From NCBI GenBank assembly GCA_013400115.1, contig VXBP01004455.1:496001-560000 (forward strand): a stretch of DNA of 64,000 nucleotides. The letters run 5' to 3'. A program made the position numbers and the translations under genes. Positions 1 to 10,893 of the stretch are shown piece by piece (position 1 is the first letter of the stretch; every line of letters starts with the position of its first letter). The notes under the pieces are model-generated. The model saw only the letters and a program-made list of their open reading frames with translations. It was not told the DNA's origin and ran no database searches. This DNA is from Rhinopomastus cyanomelas (lineage: Eukaryota > Chordata > Aves > Bucerotiformes > Rhinopomastidae).

Positions 1-140
1 CTGGGCATTCTTGTTGCCTCAACTCCTTACTGCAGGCAATGTTTCCTTCTCTAAATATTTGAGGCTGCCAATCTGAGGAACAAGCAAGGAAACTATTGTT
101 TTAATTTATGAGTTTTTGTGCCCAAGAGTGTCTGGAATTT

Positions 141-402
141 CATAGATTGAAATAGAATGTTGTAGGCTGGAAGGGACCTTTAGAGGTCATCTAGTCCAAC
201 CTTCCTACACAGGGACAACTATATCTAGGTCAAGCCACTCAGGGCCTCATCAAGTCAGATCTTAAATGACTCCAGGGATGGGGTCCCCACCATGTTCCCG
301 GGCAGCCCATTCCAGGAATAAACTACCTTTCCTATTGAGGAAATTCTTTCTAATATCCAGCCTAAGTCTATCCTTTCCCAGCTTGAATCCTTTACTCCTT
401 GT
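141..402 (-). mobile_element. CR1 LINE, 3' terminal fragment
   Basis: Read on the minus strand this is the 3' end of a CR1 retrotransposon. The plus strand shows the usual complement landmarks: GGAAGGGACCTTTAGAGGTC followed by ATCTAGTCCAACC, then the CCAGGGATGGGG and GGGCAGCCCATTCCAG blocks and the start of the ORF2 C-terminal coding part. It is 5' truncated and diverged, so it is an old copy. The tail repeat survives only as TAGATTGAAATAGAATG. Confidence 0.9.
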
Positions 403-884
403 AATTGCTGGGCTGTATGTGAATAGCTAAATGTGCATTGGTCCTGTTTGCTGCTACAGTCTGATACCTGTTGAATGTGTTTGGCATTTCAGTGAGCCAA
501 TGTCAAACCCGAGTTCTTGACCATATTAAAATAACCCATCTTATCAGACCGAACACCTGTTATTTTTACGTTGTCTTCATCTGAAAACTCAGTCATGCAT
601 TTGAGGAACCTCTCCTAACCAAAAGTTTCATGAAAAGAGGTAGGTGGTTGTGAAAATTTTGATTTTGATGCTTCAGCTTTTCCTGACAAAACTCCTCTGT
701 TGAGACATTTCTGACAAGAGGTAAAATCTATCTCTGAAATATCTGGACAAATACGTTGTCTTCTGGGGCATATTTTCTGAGAAGGATGTAATGTGCTCTG
801 AGCTGGTACCATAAGGGCACCATGAGTACCTGATTCTGAAAAACACAAGTAGAAATAATCCCTGATTTAAAAATACTTCTGTCC
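403..884. other. Unique AT-rich sequence, nothing recognised
   Basis: No repeat family, RNA gene or convincing coding region is seen here. The 77-codon minus-strand reading frame at 615-848 has no recognisable domain or splice context. Confidence 0.5.
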
Positions 885-1418
885 TCCTGTACTCCGCACT
901 AGTGAGACCTCACCTTGAATACTGTGTTCAGTTATTTGCCACTCAATACAAGGACATTGAGGTGCTGGAGCGGGTCCAAAGAAGGGAACAAAGTTAGTGA
1001 AGGGCCTGGAGGACATACCTTATGAGGAGTGGCTGAGGGAACCTGGATTGTTTAATCTGGAGAAAAGAGGGCTGAGGGGAGACTATATCACTCTTTACAA
1101 CTACCTGAAAGGAGGTTGTAGAGAAGTGGGGGGTTGGTCTCTTCTCCCAAGTCACTAGTGACAGAACAAGAGGAAATGCCCTCAAGCTGTGGCATGGGAG
1201 GTTCTTTCATTGGGCATTAGAAAAAGTGTCTTCAGTGAATGAGTGGTTAAGTATTTAAATAGACTGTCCAGAGAGATGGCAGAGTTACCATCCCTGGAGC
1301 TGTTCAAAAGATACGTAGAACTGGCACTTGGAAATAAGTTCTAGTGGGCATAGTGATGAGGGTTGATGGTTGGACTTGATGATTTTGAAAGTGTGTTCTA
1401 ATCTTAATGTTTCTACGG
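885..1418 (+). mobile_element. CR1 LINE, old 5'-truncated copy
   Basis: A degraded plus-strand CR1. It starts inside the ORF2 C-terminal region (GTGAGACCTCACCTTGAATA encodes the VRPHLEY motif) and passes through the GGTGCTGGAGCGGGTCC block, the LEKRGLRGD-like stretch and the TSDRTRGNALKL segment. It ends in the 3' UTR block TTGGACTTGATGATTTTGAA. Stop codons and indels run throughout and the tail is almost lost. This is an older subfamily than the copies at 22 and 60 kb. Confidence 0.9.
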
Positions 1419-1518
1419 TACTGCTGTTGAGTTTAATTCCTACTGTATTCACAGTGTCTTGTAGAGAATGTCAAGACCAGTGTCTGCATCTTCATGGATG
1501 GGCTTGACAGTTTTGAGG

Positions 1519-1626
1519 GCTAAGTTTTGCCTCACAAAGAAACATGGAGTCTATCTTCAAATGGACACGTAATATGAGCCCATTTGAAGACAGACTCCAT
1601 TTTCTTTGTGAGCCACAACATACATA
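1519..1626. repeat. Near-perfect inverted repeat (hairpin), possible MITE
   Basis: The arms 1531-1565 and 1578-1612 pair over about 34 bp with one bulged base and one mismatch around a loop of about 12 bases. Weaker pairing extends the stem to 1521 and 1622. The 7-mer TTTGAGG flanks the structure directly at 1512-1518 and 1627-1633, as a target-site duplication would. It could be a palindromic non-autonomous DNA element, a local inverted duplication, or a precursor-like RNA hairpin. No known family was recognised. Confidence 0.6.
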
Positions 1627-1633
1627 TTTGAGG

Positions 1634-4600
1634 TTTATGGGAACCTCAGGAAATGAGGATCCTACAGCTATTGGATGATCTTGTGGCAAGCCTGTTGTCC
1701 TCAATTTGAGGAGTAAGGATCACTTTCTACAAGAATAATGTATTTGATTGCAGGTCATTTGTAGATGGAACAATTTAGGTTAAGGAAAGACTTATGGCTT
1801 ATAGATAGTGAGAGTACTAAAGAGCAAATACAAACCACTCGTTGTGGACCTGGGTCCTCATCTCAGGTCCTACCCCAGTATCCATATCTCTGGCAGATAC
1901 ACAGAAGAAAACAGGTACTCTTTTCTCATTAAATCCTTGTTGTTGGTCCACTGCCTCTGCATGCACAAATTAATGAAATGCTACATCAACTGATACTTCT
2001 TTTGATCGTCTCTTGTAGAGGAAGATATTTGTACCCCATTTTTCTCTACATCTGTTCACAGGATTTCATTCTGTCTGTTTGATGGAGTTCTCTCTGAAAA
2101 GCAGACAGGTTTTGTGCAGCTATTGAAGCTATTACCTAGTCTGTTTTGTTTTGCCACCAGGGATTTGGCTAGATTATCTCCCCTCGGCACTTAAAACTTT
2201 AACCAAACATTTTCTGTGCATGACTGATGTGGTGATTTATTATTCTACAAAAGTTGGAAAAAAATTGTCCTGTGACTTCGCCCTGAGCAAACTGGTCTTC
2301 CTAGAAAGAAGCTTTGCCTTTGTGAATGTTGCTATAGTGTTTCCTTTGTAAAATAATGCTTTTCATGAGTCACAAGCTCTATATATGTGTATGGCAACAG
2401 CTTCTGTCTGCAAAGTATTCAATCTTCTTGGGAAAACAGCAATAGTTAAATATTAATTTAATTTCTTTTACAGAGTATCATCTGATTGTTCTCCAGTCAG
2501 TTCAGGACTTTTCTGCGAGTTGTAGGCAGTGAAATAGAATACAATTATGAAGGATAACACTGTAGACAGAAAATGGAGAAGAAAATTGTAGGAAGAGGTC
2601 ACTTTTTTGTGCAGAAACTGTTCAGATGCAGTGCAGTAAGGACTATGCAGATTTCTATGAGTTTCTTCATATAATTAAATATACTACTAAAATGTAATAA
2701 TGGGCACACATACAAATGAAGTGAAATCATGGTTTTTTAAACACTTTTTTTAGGACAAAGATTAAGTAGGACTACTGCTTTACCAGAATGTTTCTTGAGA
2801 CCTTTATCAAGTTCTGGTGCAATTCCATCTTATGTCCAACTTGACCAAAAGTTATAACAAAAAGAAAGTACTCTTACAATAAATGTAGTGATGTCAATAA
2901 CATTGACAAGAATTGCCAACCAGTAGGTAGTAAAGAAAAACCCAGAGCAGCAGGAAAGAACCACGGCAAGATAGAGAGAAAAGTCTCTAAATATGATTGA
3001 ACAGATGATGGATTGATTTGGAGTCTCCTGACCCAGTGCTCACACAAATACCACTTTTAAGGAAGCACATCCTTCTCACACGGCCAAATGGAAGGGGAGT
3101 TAGAGACAAAATAATTTTTATGCTGAACCAAAGACAAGGGGAGAGACTTTCTTCACCTTAAGAAGATTAATGGAATGAAACATGAAGTACATTCACAATA
3201 TGCAAAAGAGAATCTTCTAGACATGGCAGGTTCATACTGTGAGCAGGCTTACTTCCTTCTTCCTGGAAGGGCTGTGTGAAAGTTAAAAGGACTAACATGA
3301 CTTTAAATCATCAGGAATCTTCAAAAAAAATAATAAACCAAGAAAACAAGCAAAGAGCTGTTGTCAGTAGCAAATAGTGAAATCTTTGAGGAGCTGCCTT
3401 CAGTGAAAGGACTGGTTGTACTACAAGCAAGAAATGTTGATTCTGGATTGTGCAGATGATGCTATCGTCCTTTTCCTCTTCCAAAATGGGATCGTCTCTC
3501 TTCACTTACAGTTAAAGGGAGTTGTGCAGTTTAATTGTCAGCAGATGACTCCCATAAAAGTTCACTCTCAGCGATGCACTCTACCTTCTCAAACAGTGCC
3601 ATGTCTTGACTATATGTAAATTTTGCTTGATCAGCCAAGTTTATGCCAACATACCCACGTGTGGGCCATTTAGAAAACGGCAACTTCAACAATTGCTGCT
3701 ATTAAAGGGATGAGTGGAGAGAAAGTTCATGTTCAGTTCCAGTCCCTACTTAAAGGTACTTAAAGGTGTTGATGTTACTGAAACACTTCCACCAATGTAC
3801 AGAACTTTGCTTTGTCCCCTTGTGTCATAGTCCATTTCCTTTGAAGCAGAGATATCAAATATACAAATCTTTGGCAGCAGCATGTATTACATAGATGTAA
3901 GCTTGAGTGCTGAATTTGGACTCGCTCAGCTCCTTGACATCTGAGGTTATTTATTTTCATTTCTCAGAAATTCAATAGGTTTGAATTCAGGTTAGGACTT
4001 GGCTTGGATCATTAAAGGAAATTGCTTTTTGTAAGGAGGCAGCTGATATTTGCGAGGAATGGGAAACTTCATTCTAAACCCAACCAGACATCCAGATCTG
4101 GAAGAGTAAGAGTAAATGCATTACTCTCTGATGGCATGGTGTTTGAGGCCAAGAGGGACCTGGGAATGACAGTGTGACTCAGTGCCTGGATCATTTTTTT
4201 TTTCCCTAGAATAAGAAAGCTATTGTAGCTCTTCTTAAAGTATCAGCTCTCTGGCATGTATCAGCAGTGGCTGATGAAGATAGGCAAGATCAAGGCTTTT
4301 CTGCTTCCTATACATGTTCTTCTGCACCTTGTGTGAGTGGGATGTTTGGGTGTCACCTAGATGAGCTGATCAGATGTTTGTATTTGTGCATGGGTATGTG
4401 TTGCAGAAGAAAGGGTTGAAAGGAAGGACAGCTCAGTCCTCATAATTTCTTTTAGTGGACAGAAAAAGCAAAGCCCAAGCTAGCCCACTGACATGTTTCT
4501 GTGCTGGTAGAGAATGTGCAAGGAAGTGGTTACAGTACACTCGCCCACATGTGAAAAGCATCTATAGTTGTCACCACCCTGCCCTGTTCTGGTAGATGCC

Positions 4601-5148
4601 CAGGTGTCTCGAGCATGGAAAACAGCTGGCCAATTTATGTACAACAAATAAGGAAGAAAGGATACAGAGTACTGTATGAGAAAGTCATCTTCTCAGTTCT
4701 GTTTGAAGTCTTCAGGAGGATTCAGCTTTATATTAAATTTATGGGCCCTTTTTTCCCTTACAAAGGTGATCTTTTGCCTGTGAAACAATTAGCTCTCAGT
4801 TTCATCTTTGTCCTCATTATTCATCCCACAAATTTGTGTTTATTGCAGAAGGCAAAGTTAAGACCCTTTTGAAGAGAGCCCTATATAATTTTATAGTCAT
4901 CTGCAGAAAGAACATAACTCAGTGTGATTTGTGTTGCCCAGCTCATCTATTGTGTAGCACTGGGTACACTTGGAAAGCTATCTGTTAGGAGAGCTGTCAT
5001 GATGGCTGTTCAGCACTGTGAGCTGAGTGGCTGCTTTTGAAAGGTAGTTTAGTAAGGCCGTATTATTGAGTCTCTACCTTCTGCAGCACAGGAATTAAAG
5101 GAACATCCAGTAAGAATCCTAGATACTGCATTTAAAACAAGGGGGTTT
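1634..5148. other. Unique AT-rich sequence, no gene recognised
   Basis: About 3.5 kb without recognisable CR1, LTR, RNA gene or coding exon. The open frames here, up to 85 codons, look like chance: none shows a domain, and none keeps an open frame across plausible splice sites. Confidence 0.5.
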
Positions 5149-5250
5149 AAATTGGAAAGAACATTAGGGTTCATCTAGTTCCAACTCCCTTTACATAGTC
5201 AGGGATGCTGCTCTCTTGGCTAGGTTGCCCGGAGCTCCGTCCAACCTAAT
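5149..5250 (-). mobile_element. CR1 LINE, short 3' fragment
   Basis: The plus strand shows TTGGAAAGAACATTAGGGTT, CATCTAGTTCCAACTCCC and a diverged CCAGAGCTCCGTCCAACCT block. This is the complement of the CR1 3' UTR without a preserved tail. About 100 bp survives. Confidence 0.7.
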
Positions 5251-5930
5251 AAAATGAGGTTTGCTTCTGTACAAAGCTAAAATGTGGAGGTCGTTGACCC
5301 AAGTTATTTTAGATGGCAAAAGAGAAAAGAAGTTAAAAAAGGATGATAGGAATTCATGGACAGTGTATCCTTTAATAGCTGTTGGTGAGCACACTGCAAA
5401 TGTGCAACACTGCTGTGAGAATTCCTGTTGCATTGAACGTGTAAGGAAGTCTGAAGTGTAGAAGATGTGCTAGGAAAGGATCACTACAGATTTCCCCAAT
5501 TTTTTAAAGTGTTGTTCTAAGCATATGCAGTTCTTCCAGTGTAAAATAGTGGGTTTGACCTTCTATTGCTCATCTGAGATTCTTAAAGGAATCATGCCCC
5601 TTTATTTTTATTACAGAAATTGGATTTGATCCTCTTTTTTCAGACTAATTCTTTCTAGCCCTCAGTGAAGACAGGAAAGCACACGCCCTAGAGTATTCTT
5701 ATTTGTCACATAAGACTATTAAATGGTGTGATTTTCATTGAGGTTTTACCAAACTTCAATAGTAAAAAAAGATAAGTAATTATCTGCTCTGGTAAATAAG
5801 CTCTGGATTTTTGCTTTCAATAAGCATCTGGATGCTCTAGGCACTCTCAGAGAGGACAGTGTGAAAGGGATACTCATTGGTATACTCCAGATGAACTGAT
5901 TTTTGGAATATACCAGTTAGTCCAAAAAAT
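5251..5930. other. Unique sequence, nothing recognised
   Basis: AT-rich DNA between two CR1 insertions, with no identifiable feature. Confidence 0.5.
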
Positions 5931-6023
5931 CATGGAATCATAGCATCATTAGGGATTGGAAGGGACCTCAAAAGATCATCTAGTCCAATCCCTCTGCCAC
6001 AGCAGGATCACCCAGACCAAGTC
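5931..6023 (-). mobile_element. CR1 LINE (group B), 3' terminal piece
   Basis: The complement of a CR1 3' end: ATCATGGAATCATAGCATCA tail, AGGGATTGGAAGGGACCTCA, then AGATCATCTAGTCCAATCCC and the CACAGCAGGATCACCCAGAC block. It stops abruptly where a second CR1 of another subfamily begins at about 6024. The rest of this first element is not found on the far side of the second one. Confidence 0.85.
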
Positions 6024-6099
6024 ATACAGTCAGTCTGGCTTAGAAGGGACCACAGGATCATCCAGTTCCAAGCCCCCTGCCATGGGCAGGGAAACCCCA

Positions 6100-6578
6100 C
6101 CCTAGATCAGGCTGGCCAGAGCCTCATCCAGCCTGGCCTTAAACACCTCCAGGGATGGGGCATCAACCACCTTCCTGGGCAACCCATTCCAGGCTCTCAC
6201 TACTCTCATGGTGAAGAACTGCCTCCTCACATCCAGTCTAAATCTACCCATCTCCAGCTTTGCTCCATTCCCCCTAGTCCTGTCACTACCTGACATCCTA
6301 AAAAGTCCCTCCCCAGCCTTTTCTAGGCCCCCTTCAGATACTGGAAGGCCACAATAAGGCCATCTTAGAGCCTCCTTTTCTCCAGACTCAACAGTCCCAA
6401 ATCTCTCAGTCTGGCCTCATAGGAGAGGTGCTCCAGCCCTCTGATCATCCTTGTGGCCCTCCTCCGCACTCGCTCCAGCACATCCACACTCTTCTTGTAA
6501 TAAGATCTCCAGAACCGGATGCAGTACTCCTCCAGGTGGGGTCTCACCAGAGCGGAATAGAGAGGGAGAATCACCTCC
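6100..6578 (-). pseudogene. CR1 ORF2 fragment: region C-terminal to the RT
   Basis: The minus strand encodes the stretch downstream of the RT palm: a LYSALVRPHLEEYC motif near 6574-6530, the VRRRATRMIRGLEHLSYEAR segment, LEKRRL, a truncated GNGAKLEMGR segment, and the MRVVRAWNGLPRKVVDAPSL block running into the 3' UTR. At least two frames are needed, and a deletion removes part of the block between LEKRRL and the SDRTRG motif. EEYC, rather than the EYC of the other copies here, marks group A. There is no host function; it is a dead retrotransposon remnant cut by the N at its 5' side. Confidence 0.88.
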
Positions 6579-6579
6579 N
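6579..6579. other. Single N: assembly gap inside CR1
   Basis: The N sits at a breakpoint. The left sequence matches the 53-kb sister up to 53865 and the right sequence resumes at 54634. It is best read as a gap of unknown true size with a one-base placeholder, hiding about 770 bp of the RT core. Confidence 0.85.
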
Positions 6580-7100
6580 GAGGTGAGACTGACTGGCCTG
6601 TAGTTCCCTGGCTCCTCCTTCCTACCCTTTTTGAAAATAGGAATTATGTTTTCCCTTTTCCAGTCAGTGGGGACTTCACCAGACTGCCATGACTTTTGGA
6701 ATATTAAAGAGAGGGGTTTAGTCATTGAGAACCTCAGTCTTTTTTATGTCACTTGTGACCACATCACCTGTTTCCTTTCCTAGTCTTCTTCTTACCATTC
6801 ATATACCTGTAGAAATTCTTGGTGTTCCCTTTGACCTCCCTGGCTAGATTCAATTTAACCTGTGCCTTGGCTTTCCTAACCAGATCTCTAGCTGTTTGGG
6901 CAGCTTCCTTATGTACCCCCCATTCTAGCTGTCCTCCTTTCCACTCCTTGTAGAGTTCCTTTTTGTGTGACAGCGTGTGCAGGAGCTCCTTGCTCAGCCA
7001 AGCAGGCCTCCCAGCATTCTTCCCTGCTTTCCTCTTTGTTGGTATACATTGCTCCTGGACGGAGAGAAAGTGAAACTTGAATACTAATCAGTTGTGCTGG
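6580..7100 (-). pseudogene. CR1 ORF2 fragment: start of RT and endonuclease-RT linker
   Basis: Reading down from 7070 the minus strand encodes a linker with QEQCIPTKRKAGK, RPAWL, LSHKKELYKEWK, ARDLVRKAKAQVKLNLAREV and a FYRYMNGKK-like segment. This linker joins the APE endonuclease to the RT in avian CR1 ORF2. At 6722-6726 it jumps to KPLSLIFQKSWQSGEVPTDW and FKKGRKEEPGNYRPVSLT, RT motifs that normally lie about 90 residues further on. The intervening part, including the KSMGPDG motif, is deleted. Frames are broken several times. Confidence 0.85.
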
Positions 7101-7112
7101 GCCCCTCTTTCC

Positions 7113-7590
7113 TCAAGGAAAAGTATCATCCCGTGATACTTTGGCCAGCAGATTCCTGAAGTGATCAAAGTCTGCATGCCTAAAGTCCAGAGTCATAATT
7201 ATAGAAAACTTCCTCCTGGTTGCCCTGAGCATCTTAAATTCAACTGCTTCATGGTCACTGCAGCCAAGGCTGTCCCTGAGCCTCACATTGGTCACCAGTC
7301 CTTCCCTGTTGGTGAGAACAAGGACCTGTGACCTGGAAGCCGCAACTATTTGCCTGTGAAGGGGCTCATCTGCTTAGTTCTGCTGGTCACGTGGCCTGTA
7401 GCAGACCCCTACAGCAACATCATGCTCCCGTCTTCCCTTTAATTCTAACCCACACACTCTCAACCAGCTCATCATCCTTCCCCAGGTGGAGGTCCACTGA
7501 TTCCAGCTGGTCACGGATACGGAGGGCAATGCTTCCTCCTCTCCTTCCCTGCCTGTCCTTCCTAAAGAGCTTGTACCCATCTATCCCTAC
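7113..7590 (-). pseudogene. CR1 ORF2 fragment: APE-type endonuclease
   Basis: The minus strand encodes GYKLFRKDRQGRRGG (near 7582-7540), a LRIRDQLESVDL-like segment, VGVCYRP (near 7400) and then, from 7295, the C-terminal part with LGCSDHEAVEF. The SDH catalytic motif is at 7251-7259. Apurinic endonuclease-like domains of LINEs nick the target DNA for target-primed reverse transcription. Between SRSQ and LVLTNREGLV, near 7330, the family's GDFN catalytic motif and several dozen residues are missing, so the enzyme could not work even without its stop codons. Confidence 0.85.
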
Positions 7591-7619
7591 ATTCCAGTTT
7601 TAATCCCTACATTCCAGTT

Positions 7620-9871
7620 CCATTTCATGTGTTTGAAGGACAGTATGCTTTGTTTGCTTTAGTAGAAAGCCCAGTACTATGGTAATGTCTTCAGATCCTT
7701 TTTTACTTTCCTCTCATGTTCCTTATTTGTTCCAGTTAGCAATATGCCTGTCAGCTAAGCACTGCCGTTTAACTCCTGGCAGACAGGGCTTTTCTGCTCT
7801 GAAACACTGGAGCTTATTAGCTTGGAACATGCTTAAGCTAACTTTCATTTTAGTGCATTTCATGCTACTTGTCTGCTACTTCCTAAGTAGAAAATGAACC
7901 ACATATTCCATCCTACCAATTTCTATAATCCAAATTAAGTCATAGCTGCTTTCTCTTTGTTAATTATGTTCAGCCTAAATGTCACTGGTATTAGCTGTAT
8001 GGAAATGGAAAGTGTTTTATGTGGTACCATGACTTCTCAGATAGTAGCTGAAAATTGTGGTTCCTTTAACAGACATAATATCTAATTGTGCAAGAACTGT
8101 ATTTTTAAAGATGTTGTCTAAATAATTTAAGGTGGGATTAATCTAAATGATTTATTCCCAAGCTGAGTACCTTGGGTCCCCTACCTGGGCATTTGTAGGT
8201 CATGCTTCTCAGGAACACGTGTACCTCTGCTGTAGCTGGAGTGAATTTCCCCCATTATTGAAGGAGTCTGAAATGTGCTTGTGTTGTAATGTCTGTGTTA
8301 GATCAAGTGAACCGTACGTTTGTTTCTTGGTAGCTTGATTACAGCTGCAAGGTGTTACAGAGTGAGTGGTGTCGTTGATACCTGTAACTCCCTAGGATGA
8401 GCAGTCCAGAATGGGTTCAGAAACGGATGAGTGAACTGGTTACCACCCTATTTTTACTTCAGGCTAAAATATCTAAAATATTTTTCTTTTTGTTGAACTT
8501 GGTTTCTTTCAATTGCTATCATCTGCACATTTTCAAAACTCATTATCTTTCCTGAAGTGAAAACCTGGAGAGAACAGACCAGCTGAACCTACTGCTATGG
8601 GCTGTGTTCATAGACAGCATATTCCTGCTTATGTGTCCTGCAGCTGTTTGCCTCACTCATGCCATTGCAGGCTTATTTTCACATCAAGGTGCACTACAGT
8701 CTGCCTGTTTCTGCAGAACTGCAGTGTCAGTGATTGCTCCTGTTTTGTGTGAGCACTCTTGACTCCTGCCCAAGTGGCATGATGCTGAACACCTGAATTC
8801 TTTTTCACCCCAGCACATTTCTCCGATTCTCAAGATGATTTAAATGATAATCCTGTCCTCCAGTGAACTGACAGTTCTTTCCAGCAGAGTGTCATGTGCT
8901 TATTAAACACTGCTATTCATTATCCAAGTCTAATGCAAGACCTAAGACAAACCTCTGCTGAAGAGCATGTGTCCTGCTTTATGCCTGTGAGCCTTTTTTT
9001 TTTTTGCTGATAGATCATTGTGCAGAGGCTGAAAATCCAGATGTGAGGGAGAAGGCAGCTGTAGGAGCAGAAGGAAGGCTGACATCCCAAATCAGTTTGG
9101 TCATCCCTGGGAGTTTGTGCTGCACCTAAAGCTGAAAACTGCAGATGGTTCCTACTTTACAACCCTGATATCAACTCTAATCAGATGCTGCCTTGGGGTT
9201 AACTTTTAAGCAGCATTGGGTGCAGAATAATGTATTCTAATTTTGAATAATTTTATTACACTGCATCCTGGAAAAATTCAGGCAGTAATTTGTTTCTAAA
9301 AGATCCTGTTTTGCCTTAGACACGTGTTTTAGCAGAAATGCACATTGAAATGTTTCAAGTAGAGAATTTTTAGTCATGCATAGGGCAAAGGAGGACTCAG
9401 AATATGGGGTCTTCAGGAACATCCCACATTCTGGCTCTGGAATATGCTAACTTGAACCCAATTGTGTATTAAACAAAACATGTGTAATACAAAGTTATGA
9501 AATTCTAAAGAACTTGTGCTTTGTTTTGAATTTTTGAGTAACTGGCATTTTGATTCAATTTTCTGTAAATCTTTTAGAACACTTTCATAAAAAGTGTCCT
9601 TGCTTGACTGAACTGGTTTAATTTGAAATTATGTAAATTGCTAATTCTATTAATAACATAAATCAGTAAGTGGGGAGCCTTGATTTGAATACTCTATTAT
9701 AAACTTGTTTTGAATTCATAATTATAATTGTTTTACCAGAGATAGCTCAGTCCTTATTGACAGTCCTCAGTGACAAATAAGCATAAAAAACATCTTGATT
9801 TGGAAATGATTTAGAACCTTAGAATAAATTTGGTATTTTACTACTAAGCAAAGGATTATTTATAAACATGT
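7620..9871. other. Unique sequence, no gene recognised
   Basis: About 2.2 kb of AT-rich DNA with a 13-base T run near 8995. No repeat family or coding exon was recognised. The frames at 7679-7897 and 8147-8338 resemble chance open stretches. Confidence 0.5.
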
Positions 9872-9877
9872 AGACAG

Positions 9878-10036
9878 AGTCTAGTTGGAGGCCTTTATCT
9901 AGTGGAGACCCCCAAGGGTCAGTACTAGGACCAGTACTATCCAATCTATTCATTAATGACATGGATGAGGGATTAGGGTGCACTGTCAGCAAGTTTGCTG
10001 ATGACACAAAGCTGGAAGGAGTGGCCTACACACCCC
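9878..10036 (+). pseudogene. CR1 RT core fragment with intact FADD loop
   Basis: This frame encodes the DPQGSVLGP motif, FINDMDEGLG, and then SKFADDTKL with the catalytic Asp-Asp at 10000-10005. It is the only RT copy in the window that keeps both aspartates. The frame then runs out through indels (the ACC TAG at about 10060) before the downstream RT region, which continues in another frame at 10181. The RT fingers are absent because the element is 5' truncated. Confidence 0.85.
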
Positions 10037-10180
10037 AGGCAGTGCTGCCATTCAGAGGGACCTAGAGAGACTGGAGAGCTGGACAGGGAGAAATTTAGTG
10101 AACTATAACAAGGGCTGTGTAGAGTCTTGCATCTGGGCAAGAACAACCCCAGGTAGCAGTATAGGCTGGGGACTGACCTG

Positions 10181-10786
10181 TTGGAGAGCAGTGTAGGAGA
10201 AATGGACCTGGAGGTCGTGGTGGACAGCAGCATGACTATGAGCCAGCAGGGCCCCAAGAGGGCCAACAGCATCCTGGGGTGGATGAGAAGGGGGGTGGTT
10301 AGCAGATCAAGAGAGGTTCTTCTCCCCTTCTACATTGCCATGGTGAGACCACATCTGGAGTGTTGTGTCCAGTTGTGGGTCCCTCAGTTCAAGAGGGATA
10401 TGTTGCTGCTGGAGAGAGTGCAGGGTAGGGCAATGAGGATGATGAAGGAAGTGGAGCACCTCCCTTCTGAGGAGAGGCTGAGGGAGCTGGGTCTCTTTAT
10501 CTTGGAGAAGAGGAGACTGAGGGGTGCCCTCATCAATATCTGTAAATATTTGAGGGGTGGGTGTCAGGAGGGTGGAGCCGGGCTCTTCTCAGTATCATCT
10601 AGTGATAGGATGAGGGCCAGTGGTTGTAAGCTGGGACACAGACGGTTCCACGTCAACCTGAGAAGGAACTTCTTCACAGTGAGGGTGATGGAGCACTGGA
10701 ACAGGCTGCCCAGGGTGGTTGTGGAGTCTCCTTCACTGGAGATGTTTAAGACCCACCTGGATGTGTTCCTGTGTGACTCGGTCTAG
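10181..10786 (+). pseudogene. CR1 ORF2 C-terminal region, 201-codon open frame
   Basis: An open frame of 201 codons covering the part C-terminal to the RT palm: a LEVVVDSSMTMSQQ segment, SREVLLPFYIAMVRPHLECC, ERVQGRAMRMMKEVEHLPSE, ELGLFILEKRRLRGALINI, CQEGGAGLFSVSSSDRMRAS, a FHVNLRRNFFTVRV segment and LPRVVVESPSLEMF. The stop lies close to the usual CR1 ORF2 end. The first Met is simply the first ATG in the remnant, not a real start. It is a fragment of a retrotransposon polyprotein, not a host gene, although automated gene finders often report such frames as genes. Confidence 0.9.
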
Positions 10787-10893
10787 GTGATCCTGCTGTG
10801 GCAGGGGGATTGTACTAGATGATCTTTTGAGGTCCCTTCCAATCGCTAATGATTCTATGATTCTGTGATTCTGTGATTCTGTGTTTCTGTGAT

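Larger units (their letters stand above)
6024..7619 (-). mobile_element. CR1 LINE (group A), 1.6 kb, gapped and internally deleted
   Basis: A minus-strand CR1 of the same subfamily as the copy at 53353-54880. From its 5' side (right) it holds endonuclease segments (7590-7110), the endonuclease-RT linker (7070-6730), the start of RT (6725-6580), a single N at 6579, and then the RT C-terminal region and 3' UTR (6578-6024). Compared with the 53-kb copy, about 768 bp (equivalent to 53866-54633) is absent at the N. Two further deletions are visible: one in the endonuclease near 7330, and one at 6722-6726 joining the linker to a point well inside RT. At the 5' end a 17-bp unit is repeated directly at 7583-7599 and 7603-7619. 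Confidence 0.93.
9872..10893 (+). mobile_element. CR1 LINE (group B), 1.0 kb with intact 3' tail
   Basis: A 5'-truncated plus-strand CR1 that enters in the middle of RT, just upstream of the GDPQGSVLGPVLSNLF stretch. It continues through the catalytic loop, the C-terminal region and the 3' UTR (GTGATCCTGCTGTGGCAGGG, TGATCTTTTGAGGTCCCTTC). It ends in five units of an 8-bp repeat, ATTCTATG then ATTCTGTG (about 10852-10893). The long preserved tail and mild divergence make it one of the younger copies here. Confidence 0.95.

Noticed and set aside
6417..6725. Continuous frame running across the N at 6579
   Set aside because: It joins two RT parts that are about 770 bp apart in the sister copy, so it is an artefact of the gap.
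10852..10893. Regular short repeats resembling an array
   Set aside because: The 8-bp ATTCTGTG units are the normal 3' tail of CR1, not a CRISPR or satellite. Bird nuclear DNA has no CRISPR arrays.
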